DNA from: Methylobacterium adhaesivum
Lineage (GTDB): Bacteria > Pseudomonadota > Alphaproteobacteria > Rhizobiales > Beijerinckiaceae
DNA length: 64,000 bases
Reading direction: 5' to 3'
Assembly (NCBI RefSeq): GCF_022179065.1
Contig: NZ_BPQD01000017.1
Span: forward strand, 60,020-124,019
The translations under genes and the position numbers were made by a program. A model generated the notes under the pieces. It was not told where the DNA came from, searched no databases, and saw only the letters and a list, made by a program, of their open reading frames with translations. Shown in pieces: positions 55,064 through 64,000 of this stretch; position 1 is the first letter of the stretch; each line of letters opens with the position of its first letter.

Positions 55064-58000
55064 GTGTGCGAATCGAACGTGACACAACGTACAGACATCG
55101 CGATCATCGGTCGTGCCTGCCGCCTCCCGGGCGCCTCGAATGTCGAGGGTCTGTGGCAGCTCCTGACGGAAGCCCGCTGCGCCGTGGGCCGTATCCCCGA
55201 GGATCGCTGGTCGCTGAGCCGGTTCGGCCATCCCCGCGCCCAGGAGCGCGGCAAGAGCTACACGTGGTCGGCCGGTGTCCTCGACGAAATCTGGTCGTTC
55301 GATCCGGGCGTGTTCGGGATCTCGCCGCGCGAGGCCGAGCAAATGGACCCGCAGCAGCGGCTCCTGCTCGAACTCACCTGGGAAGCCCTGGAGGATGCGG
55401 GCCTGCGTCCCTCGGCCGTGGCAGGCACGCAGATCGGCGTGTTCGTCGGCGCTTCGTCCCTCGATTACGGCAACCTCCGCATCCTCGACACCGCGTCGGG
55501 TGATGCCTACGCGGCGACGGGCAACACGCTCTCGATCCTGTCGAACCGCATCTCCTACATCTACGACTTGAAGGGGCCGAGCTTCACCGTCGACACCGCC
55601 TGCTCGTCGTCCCTCGTCGCCCTCGACGCGGCGGTCGCCGCCATCGCCAGCGGCCGGATCGATACGGCGGTGGTGGCCGGCGTCAACCTGCTGGCGAGCC
55701 CGTTCAACTTCATCTGCTTCTCCAACGCCCAGATGCTGTCGCGGCGCGGCCTGTGCAGCGCCTTCTCGGCCCAGGCCGACGGCTACGTCCGCTCCGAGGG
55801 CGGCGTCGTCCTCGTACTCCAATCCGCGAAGGCCGCCGCGCGCGACGGCAACACCGTACGGGGCGTCATCGCGGCGAGCGGCGTGAATTCGGACGGCCGC
55901 ACCACCGGTATCTCCCTGCCCTCGGGCTACGCGCAGGGCGCGCTCCTTGAGCAGGTCTACCGCGAGGCCGAGATCGACCTCGACAAGGTGGTGTTCGTGG
56001 AAGCGCACGGCACCGGCACCCCCGTGGGCGATCCCATCGAAGCCGGCGCCATCGGCGGCAAGCTCGGGCGCCCACGCAAGGAGCCCCTGCCCATCGGCTC
56101 CATCAAGACCAATATCGGCCACACCGAGCCGGTCTCCGGCCTCGCCGGCCTGCTCAAGGCGAGCCTCGCCCTTGAGCACGATCTCGTACCCGCCTCCCTG
56201 CACGCCGCCGAACTCAATCCCGACATTCCGTTCGCCGAGCTGAACCTGCAGGTGGTGAACCAGCCCCTTGCGATCCCGCGTGGGCGGGCCGAGCGCTTCG
56301 CCGGCGTCAATTCCTTCGGGTTCGGCGGCACCAACGCGCATATCGTCCTCACCGATGGCGCGCGTGTGGCCGCCCGGGCCGAGACGACCCGCGCCCCCGA
56401 GGTTCTGCTGCTGTCGGCCCAGAGCCGCGCGGCATTGAACGAACTCGCCCTCGACTACGCCGATCGCTTCGACGCGGCCGCACCCGGCGAGGTTGCGCGC
56501 ATCGCGGCCGCCGCCGCGCATCGCCGCGAACGCCTGTCGTCGCGCCTCGCCGTCTCCCTCGACGGCGATCTGCCGGCGACGCTCCGCGCCGTCGGTGAGG
56601 GTGAGGACACGGATGCCGCCCTCGTCGGCACGGCCGTCGACCGCGCGGCCGAGGTGGCCTTCGTCTATTCCGGCAATGGCAGCCAATGGGCCGGCATGGG
56701 CCGCGAGGCCTACGAGGAGAACGCGGTCTTCCGCGCCGCCTTCGACCGGATCGACACCCTCTTCCGCGCCCTGGCGGACTGGTCCCTCAAGGAGGCCCTG
56801 TTCGCCGAGGATCTCGAGACGCGCCTCGCCCTGACCCGGGTGTCGCAACCCCTGATCTTCGCGATCTCCAGCGCCTCGACCACGGCCCTGCGCGCTCGCG
56901 GCCTCCACCCGAAATATGTCCTCGGCCACAGCGTCGGCGAGATCGCGGCGGCGGAAGCCGCCGGCATCCTCAGCCTCGAACAGGCCGTGAAGGTGATCTT
57001 CTTCCGCAGCCAGCATCAGGAATCGACGCGTGGCCTCGGCACCATGGCGGTGCTCCTGGCGCCCGCCGAGGAGATCGAGCTGTTCCTCGAGGATTACCCG
57101 AGCCTCGACATCGCCGCCTACAACAGTCCCAAGGCCATCACCGTGGCGGGGCCGGTGGCCGATATCGACGCCGCCATGAAGGCGCTGGCGCGCAAGCGCC
57201 GGCGTGGGCGCAAGCTCGACCTTGAATATCCCTTCCACGGCCGGCTCATGAACCCGACCGAGAAGCCGCTCCTGCGCGATCTCGCCGGCCTCTCACCCCA
57301 TGCCGGCACCACCGCCATGGTCTCGACCGTGACCGGCACCGTTCTGCCGGGGGCCGAGTTTGGGGCCACCTACTGGTGGCGCAACATCCGCGAGCCCGTG
57401 CGGTTCGCTCAGGCCGTTCAGGAGGCCACCCGCCAGGGTGCGCGCGTGTTCGTCGAGGTCGGACCCCGCGCCACGCTCCTGTCTCATATCGGTGACGCCA
57501 TCGAGCCGCTGGGCATCGAGAACGCCACCATCGGCGTCCTGCATCGCAAGCAAGCAGGCGGCGATCCCATCGCCCGGACCGTCGCCGCCGCTCTGGTGCA
57601 GGGTGCGGCCGTCGATGAGGCGACGGTGTTCGGAGAGAACCCGAAGGGCGACGTGTCCCTGCCGCTTTACCCGTGGCAGCGCCGCTCCTTCCGCCTCGCC
57701 GAAACCTCGGAGGGCGTCGGCGCCACCACGCCGCGCACCTATCACCCCCTCTACGGCGCCCGCGTCACCCTGGATGGCCTCGAGTGGCACGGCCATGTCG
57801 ACATCGCCACGGTGCCGGAGCTCGATGACCACCGCATCGACGGTCAGGCGATCCTGCCCGGTGCGGCCTTCATCGAGATGGCCCTCGGGGTCGCCCGCGA
57901 AGTCATGCGCAGCGACACGGTCGTTCTGGCCGAGTTCGAGATCCAGTCGCCGATGGTGTTCGGTGAGGAATCCCTGCGCGAGGTCATGGTCCGGGTCTCC

Positions 58001-61000
58001 GGCTCCGGCAACGGCATCCAAATCCTGAGTCGTCCCCGCCTCACCCAGGCGGCCTGGCAGCTCCATGCGGCGGCCAAGATCGTCGACGGCACGTTCTCGG
58101 CACCCCCCCGGCAGAACATTCCGGAGCCCGGTGAGCAGGCCGTCGACGGCGAGGCCCTCTACCGCATCGCCGCCGCCTCCGGCCTCGGCTTCGGTCCGAG
58201 TTTCCGTCAGGTCGCCGTCTCGGCCCGCCTCGACGAGACCACCATCGTCTCCGAACTCGTGCCGGCGGAGGCCGACGCACGCTTCGGCCTCGTGCCGGCG
58301 CGCCTCGATTCGTGTTTCCACGGCCTGATCCTGCTGTTCGCCGGTCTCATGGGCGAGGGCTCGACCAAGGCCTACGTCCCGGTGCGCTTTGGGGAGATCC
58401 GCCTGGTCAAGCCCGGCGCCGTCATCGCCCGGGCGATGATCCGGACGCGTCGCGCCAACGAGCGCAGCATCCTGGCCGACTTCACCCTCGTGGATGCCGA
58501 GGGCGAGGTGATCGCCACCCTGCGTGAGGGCCGCTTCCAAGCCCTGCGCGCCAAGGGCGGCAACGAACTCGCCGCTTACGCTATTGCCCAGCGCCCGGAA
58601 CTCGCCACCGAACCGACGGCGATTCCCCTCGACCGGCGCCAGCGCATTGCCGACGCCGTGCGCCCCCAGGCCAAAGCGGCCTTCGCCGCGCCCGATGCGC
58701 CCCTCGCGCCAGGGCACCTGCTTCTCGAAGGCTGGGCCACCTCCATGGCCTATCGCCTCGCGGAAGGTCTGCAACGCTCGGGCACCGTCGCCATCGACGC
58801 GCGCGTGCCCGAGGCCATGCGCCCCTGGCTCCTCAACGCCCTCTACGCCCTCGAGAGCAGCGGCCTCGCCACCCTCGCGGGTGATCGCTGGACCCTGCGC
58901 AAGGACGTGACCCTGCCGGCGCCCGACGAGATCATGCGCTGGATCGCCGCCGATCATCCCGATCTCTCGGCCGAACTCGTGCTCACCGCCGATATCGGCG
59001 CCGTCGTCGCCCGTCTGCTGGCCGGTGACCTCGTCCACGCCCCGACCCTGTCGCAGAACGCCCTCGACGCCTTCATCCTGCGCAGCGCCACCGCGCGTGC
59101 CTCCGCCGATGTCATCGCCCGGATCGTCGAGTCGGGCAGCGCCGCCCTTCCCCGCGACCGCGCCCTGCGGGTGCTTCAGGTCGGCTTCGGCCCCCTGTCG
59201 GCCCAAGCAGCGGCCTTCGCCGACGGCATCGAAGCGCAGCTCTCGGTGTTCGAGGCCGACCGCCGCCTTGCCGAGCGTGCCCGCCTCGCCCTGCCGCGCG
59301 GCGTCACGGTCATCGAGGACGCGGCCGAGCTCACCCCTGGCGGCTTCGACGCGATCCTGGCGAGCGACGTGCTCCACCGGGCCGAGCGTGGGGTACTGCA
59401 GGGAGTGGCCGATGCCCTCGCCACCGGCGGTTTCCTCATCGCCGTCGAGCCCGGCGCGTCGCTGTTCCGCGACCTCGTGTTCGGCCTGACGCCGGGCTGG
59501 TTCGAGGTCGCCGGCGACATGCCCATGGGGCGTCTCGACGACATCACCGGCTGGCAGCGCTCGCTCAGCGACTCGGGCCTCGTCCGGGTCGCCGTCGACC
59601 GCGCGGTCTCCGACAACGGCGACGACCTGCTGTTCATCGCCGAGGCGCCCGTGCGTGCCCGGCCCGCCGCAGGGCAGAGCTTCGCGTTCATCATCGGCTC
59701 GCACGATGCCTATGCGGCCGAGACCGCCTCGTCGCTCGCGACTCTGCTGGTCGCCGGCGGCGTCCATGTCTCCATCATCCTCGATTCCGAGCAGTCCCTG
59801 CTCGAACTCGAACGCGAGACGCCCGACACGGTGGTGTTCCTCGCAGGTGCCTTCAACACGGAAGGCCCGGCCGCCGACCGCCTGCGTGACCGTTGCCTCA
59901 GCCTGAAGCGCTGCGTCGAGCATCTCGGCAGCCGCCAGACCCGGCTTTGGGTGGTGTGTCCGGGCGCGACCCGCGACGACGGCGACGCCACCGGATCGGT
60001 GGAAGCCGGCGTCTGGGCCTTCACCCGGACTCTGGCCAATGAGGTCGCCAACCTCGACGTCCGGCGGATCGACGTCACCGACGCCCTCACCACCAAGCTC
60101 GCCGCCGAGCGCCTGCGCGATCTCATCCTGTCGGGCACGGCCGAGACCGAGATCGTCCTCGATCCGGACCAGACCCGGGTGATCCGGTTCTCCCCGGGCC
60201 AGATCGCGCGCCGGCCCGCCGCCGACGCGGTACCGGCCCCCGCCGCCCGCCTGGAGCGGAGCAACACCGGCGGCCTCAACGAGATGGCCTGGGGGCCGGC
60301 CGAGCGCCGCGCCCCTGGACGTGGCGAGGTCGAGATCGCCGTCGAGGCGACGGGCCTCAACTTCCGCGACGTCCTCTGGGCCCTGTCGATGCTGCCCGAG
60401 GAGATCCTGGAGGACGGCTTTGCCGGTCCGCGCCTCGGCCTCGAGGTCGCCGGCCGCGTCCTCTCCGTGGGCAAGGGCGTCAGCGCCTTTAAGGCCGGCG
60501 ACCGGGTCGTCGCCTTCGCCCAGTCCGGGTTCGCGACCCATATCGTCGTCCCCGAACTCGTGGTGGCCCCGAGCCCCCCCGGCCTCGATGCGCAGGCCGC
60601 CGCCACGGTGCCGGTGGCGTTCCTCACGGCCTATTACGGCCTCGTGAGCTGCGCCCGCCTGCGGCGTGGCGAATGGGTCCTTGTCCATGGCGGTGCCGGT
60701 GGCGTCGGCCTCGCGGCCCTGCAGATCGCCAAGCTCAAGGGCGCCCGCGTCATCGCCACCGCCGGATCGCGCGAGAAGCGCGCTCTGGTGAAGGCGCTCG
60801 GTGCCGAGCACGTCCTCGACTCGCGCTCGCTCGCCTTCGTCGACGATGTCCGCCGCATCACCGGCGACGGCGTCGGCGTGGTGCTGAACAGCCTGTTCGG
60901 CGAGGCGATGGAGCGCAGCCTTAACTGCCTTAAGCCGTTCGGTCGCTTCATCGAGTTGGGCAAGCGCGACTACGTCGCCAACACCCATATCGGCCTGCGT

Positions 61001-62491
61001 CCCTTCCGCCGGAACTTGTCGTATTTCGGGGTCGATCTCGATCAGGTGCTCCAGCACCAGGGCGAGGATGGGGCACGCCTGTTCCGCGAGGTCATGGCGT
61101 TGTTCAACGAGGGCGGCCTGAAGCCGCTGCCGTACCAGCCCTTCACCGCCGACGAGGTCTCGGACGCGTTCCGGCTCATGCAGCAATCGGGGCACGTCGG
61201 TAAGATCGTGATCGCCCCGCCGAAACCCGGCAGCGTGATGACGGCCCAGAGCGCCGCCTTCGCTATCGATCCCGATGGCGTGCACCTCGTCACCGGCGGT
61301 CTCGGCGGCTTCGGTCTGGAAGCCGCGCGCTGGCTCGCCGACAAGGGTGCACGGCACATCGTTCTGGTCGGACGCAAGGGTGCCGAGAGCGCGGATGCCA
61401 AGGCGCTCGTGGCCGAGCTGACGCAGCGCGGCGTCGACGTTCAGGCCAAGGCCTGCGACATTACCAACCGCAAGGCGGTGGACGCCCTGCTGAGCGATGT
61501 GGAGCGCGGCGCCAAGAAACTCGCCGGCGTGATTCACGGCGCCATGGTGCTGCAGGACGGCCTCATCGCCAACATCGACGCGGCGGCCCTCGATGCGGTC
61601 ATCCGCCCGAAGGTAATCGGCGCCGAGCATCTCGACGCGGCGACGCGGTCGCGAAGCCTCGACTATTTCGTGCTGTTCTCCTCGGCTACGACCTTCATCG
61701 GTAATCCCGGCCAGGGCTCCTATGTCGCCGCCAACGGCTTCATGGAAGGTCTCGCCCGTCGCCGCCGGAAAGCCGGCCTGCCGGCGCTGGCCGTCGCCTG
61801 GGGCGCCATCGGCGATGTCGGCGTGCTCGCCCGCAATCGCGCAGTGATGGAGACCCTGGCGGGTCGCGTCGGCGTCACACCCATGGATGCCCGCCACTGC
61901 CTCGACCTCATGGCCGAGGCCCTGAAGGGCCAGGGCAGCGCCAGCGACGACGCGGTCATCGCCATCGCCTCCATGCATTGGGGCAAGGCGCGCGAGCGCC
62001 TCGCCACGATGAAGAGCCCGAGCTACGTCGAGCTCGGCTCGGACCAGCAGATGGAGGCCGGCACGGTGGCGGCCATCAACATCGGCACGCTGCTCAAGAC
62101 CCAGGACATCGACACGGTGCGCAAGACCGTGGCCGACGCCATCGTCGAGGACATCGCTCGCATCCTGCGTCTGCCGAAGGACGACATCAGCCGCGTGCGC
62201 CACCTCTCGGAGATCGGCCTCGATTCCCTCATGGGCGTCGAACTCGGCGCGAGCCTGCAGGAGCGCTTCGCCCTCGAGGCGCCGCCCTCCGGCATCTCTT
62301 CGGGCCTCACCGTGAACGAACTCACCGAGACCCTGATCCAGTCGATCTCGGCCCCCGTGGACGAAGCCGCCGCCGCCGTCATGAGCCTCGCCCAGCGCCA
62401 TGCCAGCGAGGGCGTCGACGTCCGGACCCTCGAACCCTTCCACGCGCTGGTCGAAGAGAACAGCCTCGTGATCAAAGAGATCCTGCCATGA
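55064..62491 (+). CDS. Highly reducing type I polyketide synthase (KS-AT-DH-MT*-ER-KR-ACP)
   Basis: A single 2475-residue iterative-looking megasynthase. KS (~10-435): VDTACSSSL with Cys180, His315 (EAHGTGTP) and His353 (NIGHTEP). AT (~531-845): GHSVGE with Ser623; the YPFH motif suggests malonyl-CoA. DH (~890-1175): DHRIDGQAILPG with His923 and LDSCFHG with Asp1082. A methyltransferase-like part (~1330-1500) has a weak SAM motif (VLQVGFGP), probably inactive. ER (~1746-2050) has LNFRDV and the NADPH loop GGAGGVGLAA. KR (~2072-2300) has VTGGLGGFG, Ser2207 and Tyr2220. ACP (~2345-2420) has GLDSL with Ser2388. No thioesterase is present; the stop overlaps an alpha-oxoamine synthase (ATGA), which likely releases the chain. 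GTG start; a GTG at 55079 is also possible. Confidence 0.95.
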   Translation: MCESNVTQRTDIAIIGRACRLPGASNVEGLWQLLTEARCAVGRIPEDRWSLSRFGHPRAQERGKSYTWSAGVLDEIWSFDPGVFGISPREAEQMDPQQRLLLELTWEALEDAGLRPSAVAGTQIGVFVGASSLDYGNLRILDTASGDAYAATGNTLSILSNRISYIYDLKGPSFTVDTACSSSLVALDAAVAAIASGRIDTAVVAGVNLLASPFNFICFSNAQMLSRRGLCSAFSAQADGYVRSEGGVVLVLQSAKAAARDGNTVRGVIAASGVNSDGRTTGISLPSGYAQGALLEQVYREAEIDLDKVVFVEAHGTGTPVGDPIEAGAIGGKLGRPRKEPLPIGSIKTNIGHTEPVSGLAGLLKASLALEHDLVPASLHAAELNPDIPFAELNLQVVNQPLAIPRGRAERFAGVNSFGFGGTNAHIVLTDGARVAARAETTRAPEVLLLSAQSRAALNELALDYADRFDAAAPGEVARIAAAAAHRRERLSSRLAVSLDGDLPATLRAVGEGEDTDAALVGTAVDRAAEVAFVYSGNGSQWAGMGREAYEENAVFRAAFDRIDTLFRALADWSLKEALFAEDLETRLALTRVSQPLIFAISSASTTALRARGLHPKYVLGHSVGEIAAAEAAGILSLEQAVKVIFFRSQHQESTRGLGTMAVLLAPAEEIELFLEDYPSLDIAAYNSPKAITVAGPVADIDAAMKALARKRRRGRKLDLEYPFHGRLMNPTEKPLLRDLAGLSPHAGTTAMVSTVTGTVLPGAEFGATYWWRNIREPVRFAQAVQEATRQGARVFVEVGPRATLLSHIGDAIEPLGIENATIGVLHRKQAGGDPIARTVAAALVQGAAVDEATVFGENPKGDVSLPLYPWQRRSFRLAETSEGVGATTPRTYHPLYGARVTLDGLEWHGHVDIATVPELDDHRIDGQAILPGAAFIEMALGVAREVMRSDTVVLAEFEIQSPMVFGEESLREVMVRVSGSGNGIQILSRPRLTQAAWQLHAAAKIVDGTFSAPPRQNIPEPGEQAVDGEALYRIAAASGLGFGPSFRQVAVSARLDETTIVSELVPAEADARFGLVPARLDSCFHGLILLFAGLMGEGSTKAYVPVRFGEIRLVKPGAVIARAMIRTRRANERSILADFTLVDAEGEVIATLREGRFQALRAKGGNELAAYAIAQRPELATEPTAIPLDRRQRIADAVRPQAKAAFAAPDAPLAPGHLLLEGWATSMAYRLAEGLQRSGTVAIDARVPEAMRPWLLNALYALESSGLATLAGDRWTLRKDVTLPAPDEIMRWIAADHPDLSAELVLTADIGAVVARLLAGDLVHAPTLSQNALDAFILRSATARASADVIARIVESGSAALPRDRALRVLQVGFGPLSAQAAAFADGIEAQLSVFEADRRLAERARLALPRGVTVIEDAAELTPGGFDAILASDVLHRAERGVLQGVADALATGGFLIAVEPGASLFRDLVFGLTPGWFEVAGDMPMGRLDDITGWQRSLSDSGLVRVAVDRAVSDNGDDLLFIAEAPVRARPAAGQSFAFIIGSHDAYAAETASSLATLLVAGGVHVSIILDSEQSLLELERETPDTVVFLAGAFNTEGPAADRLRDRCLSLKRCVEHLGSRQTRLWVVCPGATRDDGDATGSVEAGVWAFTRTLANEVANLDVRRIDVTDALTTKLAAERLRDLILSGTAETEIVLDPDQTRVIRFSPGQIARRPAADAVPAPAARLERSNTGGLNEMAWGPAERRAPGRGEVEIAVEATGLNFRDVLWALSMLPEEILEDGFAGPRLGLEVAGRVLSVGKGVSAFKAGDRVVAFAQSGFATHIVVPELVVAPSPPGLDAQAAATVPVAFLTAYYGLVSCARLRRGEWVLVHGGAGGVGLAALQIAKLKGARVIATAGSREKRALVKALGAEHVLDSRSLAFVDDVRRITGDGVGVVLNSLFGEAMERSLNCLKPFGRFIELGKRDYVANTHIGLRPFRRNLSYFGVDLDQVLQHQGEDGARLFREVMALFNEGGLKPLPYQPFTADEVSDAFRLMQQSGHVGKIVIAPPKPGSVMTAQSAAFAIDPDGVHLVTGGLGGFGLEAARWLADKGARHIVLVGRKGAESADAKALVAELTQRGVDVQAKACDITNRKAVDALLSDVERGAKKLAGVIHGAMVLQDGLIANIDAAALDAVIRPKVIGAEHLDAATRSRSLDYFVLFSSATTFIGNPGQGSYVAANGFMEGLARRRRKAGLPALAVAWGAIGDVGVLARNRAVMETLAGRVGVTPMDARHCLDLMAEALKGQGSASDDAVIAIASMHWGKARERLATMKSPSYVELGSDQQMEAGTVAAINIGTLLKTQDIDTVRKTVADAIVEDIARILRLPKDDISRVRHLSEIGLDSLMGVELGASLQERFALEAPPSGISSGLTVNELTETLIQSISAPVDEAAAAVMSLAQRHASEGVDVRTLEPFHALVEENSLVIKEILP

Positions 62492-63864
62492 GCAATCCCG
62501 CCAGACCGGACGGCGGGCGCGCGGCGCTCGCGGGCTTCGTCACCAATCGTCTCGGCCGCAACACCAGCCGGCCGGCCCCCACCCGCGCGCCCGCGCGTCC
62601 GCCGGGCGACCCGTCGGTCCAGAACTTCGAGACTCTGCCGGGCTACCGCGAGCTGCGCCTGCAGCGCTCGGCCGCCGACCTCATCGGCCTCGGCAACCCG
62701 TTCTTCCGGGTCCACGAAACCAAGGCCGGTGCCAACACCCGCATCGCCGGCAAGAGCTTCATCAACTTCTCGTCCTACGATTACCTCGGCCTCAACGGGC
62801 ATCCGGACGTGAACGCCGCTGCAGCCGAGGCCATCGCGGCGTTCGGCACCTCGGCCTCCGCGAGCCGGATCGTCGCGGGCGAGCGCCCGGGCCACCTCTC
62901 CCTGGAGCAGGCGCTCGCCAACCATTACGACACGGAAGCCTGCGTGGTGATGGTGAGCGGGCACGCCACCAACGTCACCACCCTCGGCGCCCTGATGGAG
63001 CCGGGCGACGTGATCTTCCACGATGCCTTGAGCCACAACAGCATCGTCACGGGGGCGCAGCTCTCGGGCGCCCAGCGCCGCTCCTTCGCCCACAACGACC
63101 TCGACGCCCTGGAGACCCTGCTTGGCGCCACCCGGCACGAGCATCGCCGCGCCCTCATCGTGGTCGAGGGCCTCTACAGCATGGACGGCGACGCGCCCGA
63201 TCTCGCCGCCCTCATCGCCCTCAAGCAGCGCTACGACGCGTGGCTGATGGTCGACGATGCCCATGGTCTCGGGGTGCTGGGCCGCACCGGCATCGGCCTC
63301 GCCGAGCATTGCGACGTCGACCCGCACGGCGTCGATATCTGGATGGGGACGCTGTCGAAGACGCTGTCCACCTGCGGCGGCTACATCGCGGGTCCTGCGG
63401 CCCTCATCGAGTATCTCAAGTGCACGGCGGGCGGGTTCATCTACAGCGTCGGCCTGTCCCCGCCGCTGGCCGCCGCAGCCGAGGCGGCCCTGGCCATCAT
63501 GCATGCCGAGCCGCACCGGGTGGAGCGCCTGCGCCAGAACGGCAACCTGTTCCTCGCCTGCGCCAAGAAGCATGGCCTCGACACGGGGACGAGCCTCGGC
63601 CTCGCGGTGATCCCCGTCATCGTCGGCGACTCGTTGAAGTCCGTCACCTTGTCGGACCGCCTGTTCAAGCGCGGAATCAACGTGCAGCCGATCATCCATC
63701 CGGCCGTGCCCGAGCGCGCCTCGCGCTTGCGCTTCTTCATCACCTCCGAGCACACCCCCGAGCAGATCCGCGAGACCGTGGATGCCGTCGCCGAGGAACT
63801 GCACGAGATCGAGAAGGGGGGGTCGCTCATCGAGCAACTCATGTCGAAGCGCGGCAAGCCGTAG
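62488..63864 (+). CDS. Alpha-oxoamine synthase (PLP-dependent; AONS/SPT/ALAS family)
   Basis: Fold-type I PLP enzyme of 458 residues that condenses an amino acid with an acyl thioester with loss of CO2, giving an alpha-amino ketone. Features: NFSSYDYLGLNGHPDV, GTSASASRIVAGERPGHLSLE, MVSGHATNV with the PLP-stacking His159, DALSHNSIVTGAQLSGA, LMVDDAHGLGVLG, and the Schiff-base Lys291 in GTLSKTLSTCGGYIAG. A ~65-residue Pro/Ala/Arg-rich N-terminal leader precedes the fold. It overlaps the PKS stop by 4 bases, so its acyl donor is probably the PKS-bound chain rather than pimeloyl- or succinyl-CoA. The amino acid used is unknown. Confidence 0.93.
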   Translation: MSNPARPDGGRAALAGFVTNRLGRNTSRPAPTRAPARPPGDPSVQNFETLPGYRELRLQRSAADLIGLGNPFFRVHETKAGANTRIAGKSFINFSSYDYLGLNGHPDVNAAAAEAIAAFGTSASASRIVAGERPGHLSLEQALANHYDTEACVVMVSGHATNVTTLGALMEPGDVIFHDALSHNSIVTGAQLSGAQRRSFAHNDLDALETLLGATRHEHRRALIVVEGLYSMDGDAPDLAALIALKQRYDAWLMVDDAHGLGVLGRTGIGLAEHCDVDPHGVDIWMGTLSKTLSTCGGYIAGPAALIEYLKCTAGGFIYSVGLSPPLAAAAEAALAIMHAEPHRVERLRQNGNLFLACAKKHGLDTGTSLGLAVIPVIVGDSLKSVTLSDRLFKRGINVQPIIHPAVPERASRLRFFITSEHTPEQIRETVDAVAEELHEIEKGGSLIEQLMSKRGKP

Positions 63865-63891
63865 GGCTTTCGCGTCCACCCTTCCCAAACG

Positions 63892-63919
63892 AAAAACGGG
63901 CCCGCGAGGGCCCGTTTTT
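63892..63919 (+). terminator. Bidirectional rho-independent terminator
   Basis: A perfect 12-bp stem AAAAACGGGCCC/GGGCCCGTTTTT with a 4-base loop, 27 bases after the oxoamine synthase stop. A-run on the left and T-run on the right serve both this operon and the convergent gene. Confidence 0.93.
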
Positions 63920-63939
63920 CATTTGGAAGGATGAAGCCC

Positions 63940-64000
63940 TCAGCGCGAGACGCTGTAGATCGACGCACCGGCGGCGACGGGCGCGGTGACGGTGGAGAAC
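63940..64000 (-). CDS. C-terminal end of an unidentified gene (runs off window)
   Basis: On the minus strand the last 19 codons read FSTVTAPVAAGASIYSVSR and stop (TGA) at 63942-63940, right behind the shared terminator. The GC3 pattern and position support a real convergent gene, but too little is present to name it. Confidence 0.45.
   Translation of the reverse strand, partial: FSTVTAPVAAGASIYSVSR

Noticed and set aside
57293-62443. 1716-codon open frame antisense to the PKS
   Set aside because: An antisense frame of a high-GC gene with no recognisable domains; the PKS motifs on the plus strand are complete.
62488-63864. Biotin-pathway bioF (8-amino-7-oxononanoate synthase)
   Set aside because: The family fits, but no other biotin gene is near and the start overlaps the PKS stop, so a PKS off-loading role is more likely; not excluded by sequence alone.
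1-64000. CRISPR array or insertion sequence
   Set aside because: No regularly spaced direct repeats and no transposase or terminal inverted repeats were seen; the only tandem repeats are inside coding regions.

Overview
The window looks like a piece of chromosome from a Methylobacteriaceae-type alphaproteobacterium (Methylobacterium/Methylorubrum-like). The grounds are very high GC with strong G/C third-position bias, the gene order ubiE-mutM ... rpsT-dnaA-dnaN-recF, the clusters hrcA/rph/rdgB/hemW and purL-bolA-grxD, and a tRNA-His that lacks G-1 and has A73, an alphaproteobacterial trait. The genus is inferred from gene content and order, not from a database match.

Layout. 1-10.7 kb: truncated ubiE, mutM, a GAF-PAS-GGDEF diguanylate cyclase, a DUF937/YidB-like gene, uvrB with a long N-terminal extension, a PRISE-type SDR reductase, an ankyrin-repeat protein, coaBC and a small membrane protein. 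10.7-20.7 kb: a ureohydrolase-GST pair, rpsT with a clear promoter and terminator, the chromosomal replication genes dnaA-dnaN-recF, a LysE exporter, a vapBC toxin-antitoxin module with an operator-like palindrome, and recQ. 20.7-28 kb: a membrane-linked alpha/beta-hydrolase-like protein, purL-bolA-DUF29-grxD (purine synthesis plus the BolA/CGFS-glutaredoxin iron-sulfur pair), a thioredoxin-reductase-like flavoprotein and a coiled-coil membrane protein. 28-45.6 kb: an M3 peptidase, two neighbouring cell-wall proteins (extensin-like and L,D-transpeptidase), an osmoprotectant-type ABC operon with no ATPase gene, a single-domain response regulator, yraN-rsmI divergent from an LpoA/LppC-like lipoprotein, hemW, a DUF2778 protein, rdgB-rph, a His-rich secreted protein, hrcA and a Gly/Arg/Asp-rich DUF1236-like protein. 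45.9-51.1 kb: an MHS-type transporter, a BKACE-family enzyme, a ClC channel/antiporter, and tRNA-His and tRNA-Val flanking a decayed hybrid histidine kinase.

51.2-64 kb is the accessory region of greatest interest. An unrecognised protein overlaps a tandem GT2 glycosyltransferase, and these are followed by a 2475-residue highly reducing type I polyketide synthase (KS-AT-DH-degenerate MT-ER-KR-ACP) translationally coupled to a PLP-dependent alpha-oxoamine synthase. PKS plus oxoamine synthase is the logic of fungal sphinganine-analogue pathways such as fumonisin. The inferred job is to build a reduced polyketide chain and release it by decarboxylative condensation with an amino acid, giving a long-chain amino ketone or sphingoid-like base. 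Product and amino acid are not readable from the sequence.

Many convergent genes are packed within 1-5 bp or overlap at their 3' ends, and same-strand partners often share ATGA overlaps (ureohydrolase/GST, the ABC operon, rph/rdgB, PKS/oxoamine synthase), implying translational coupling.
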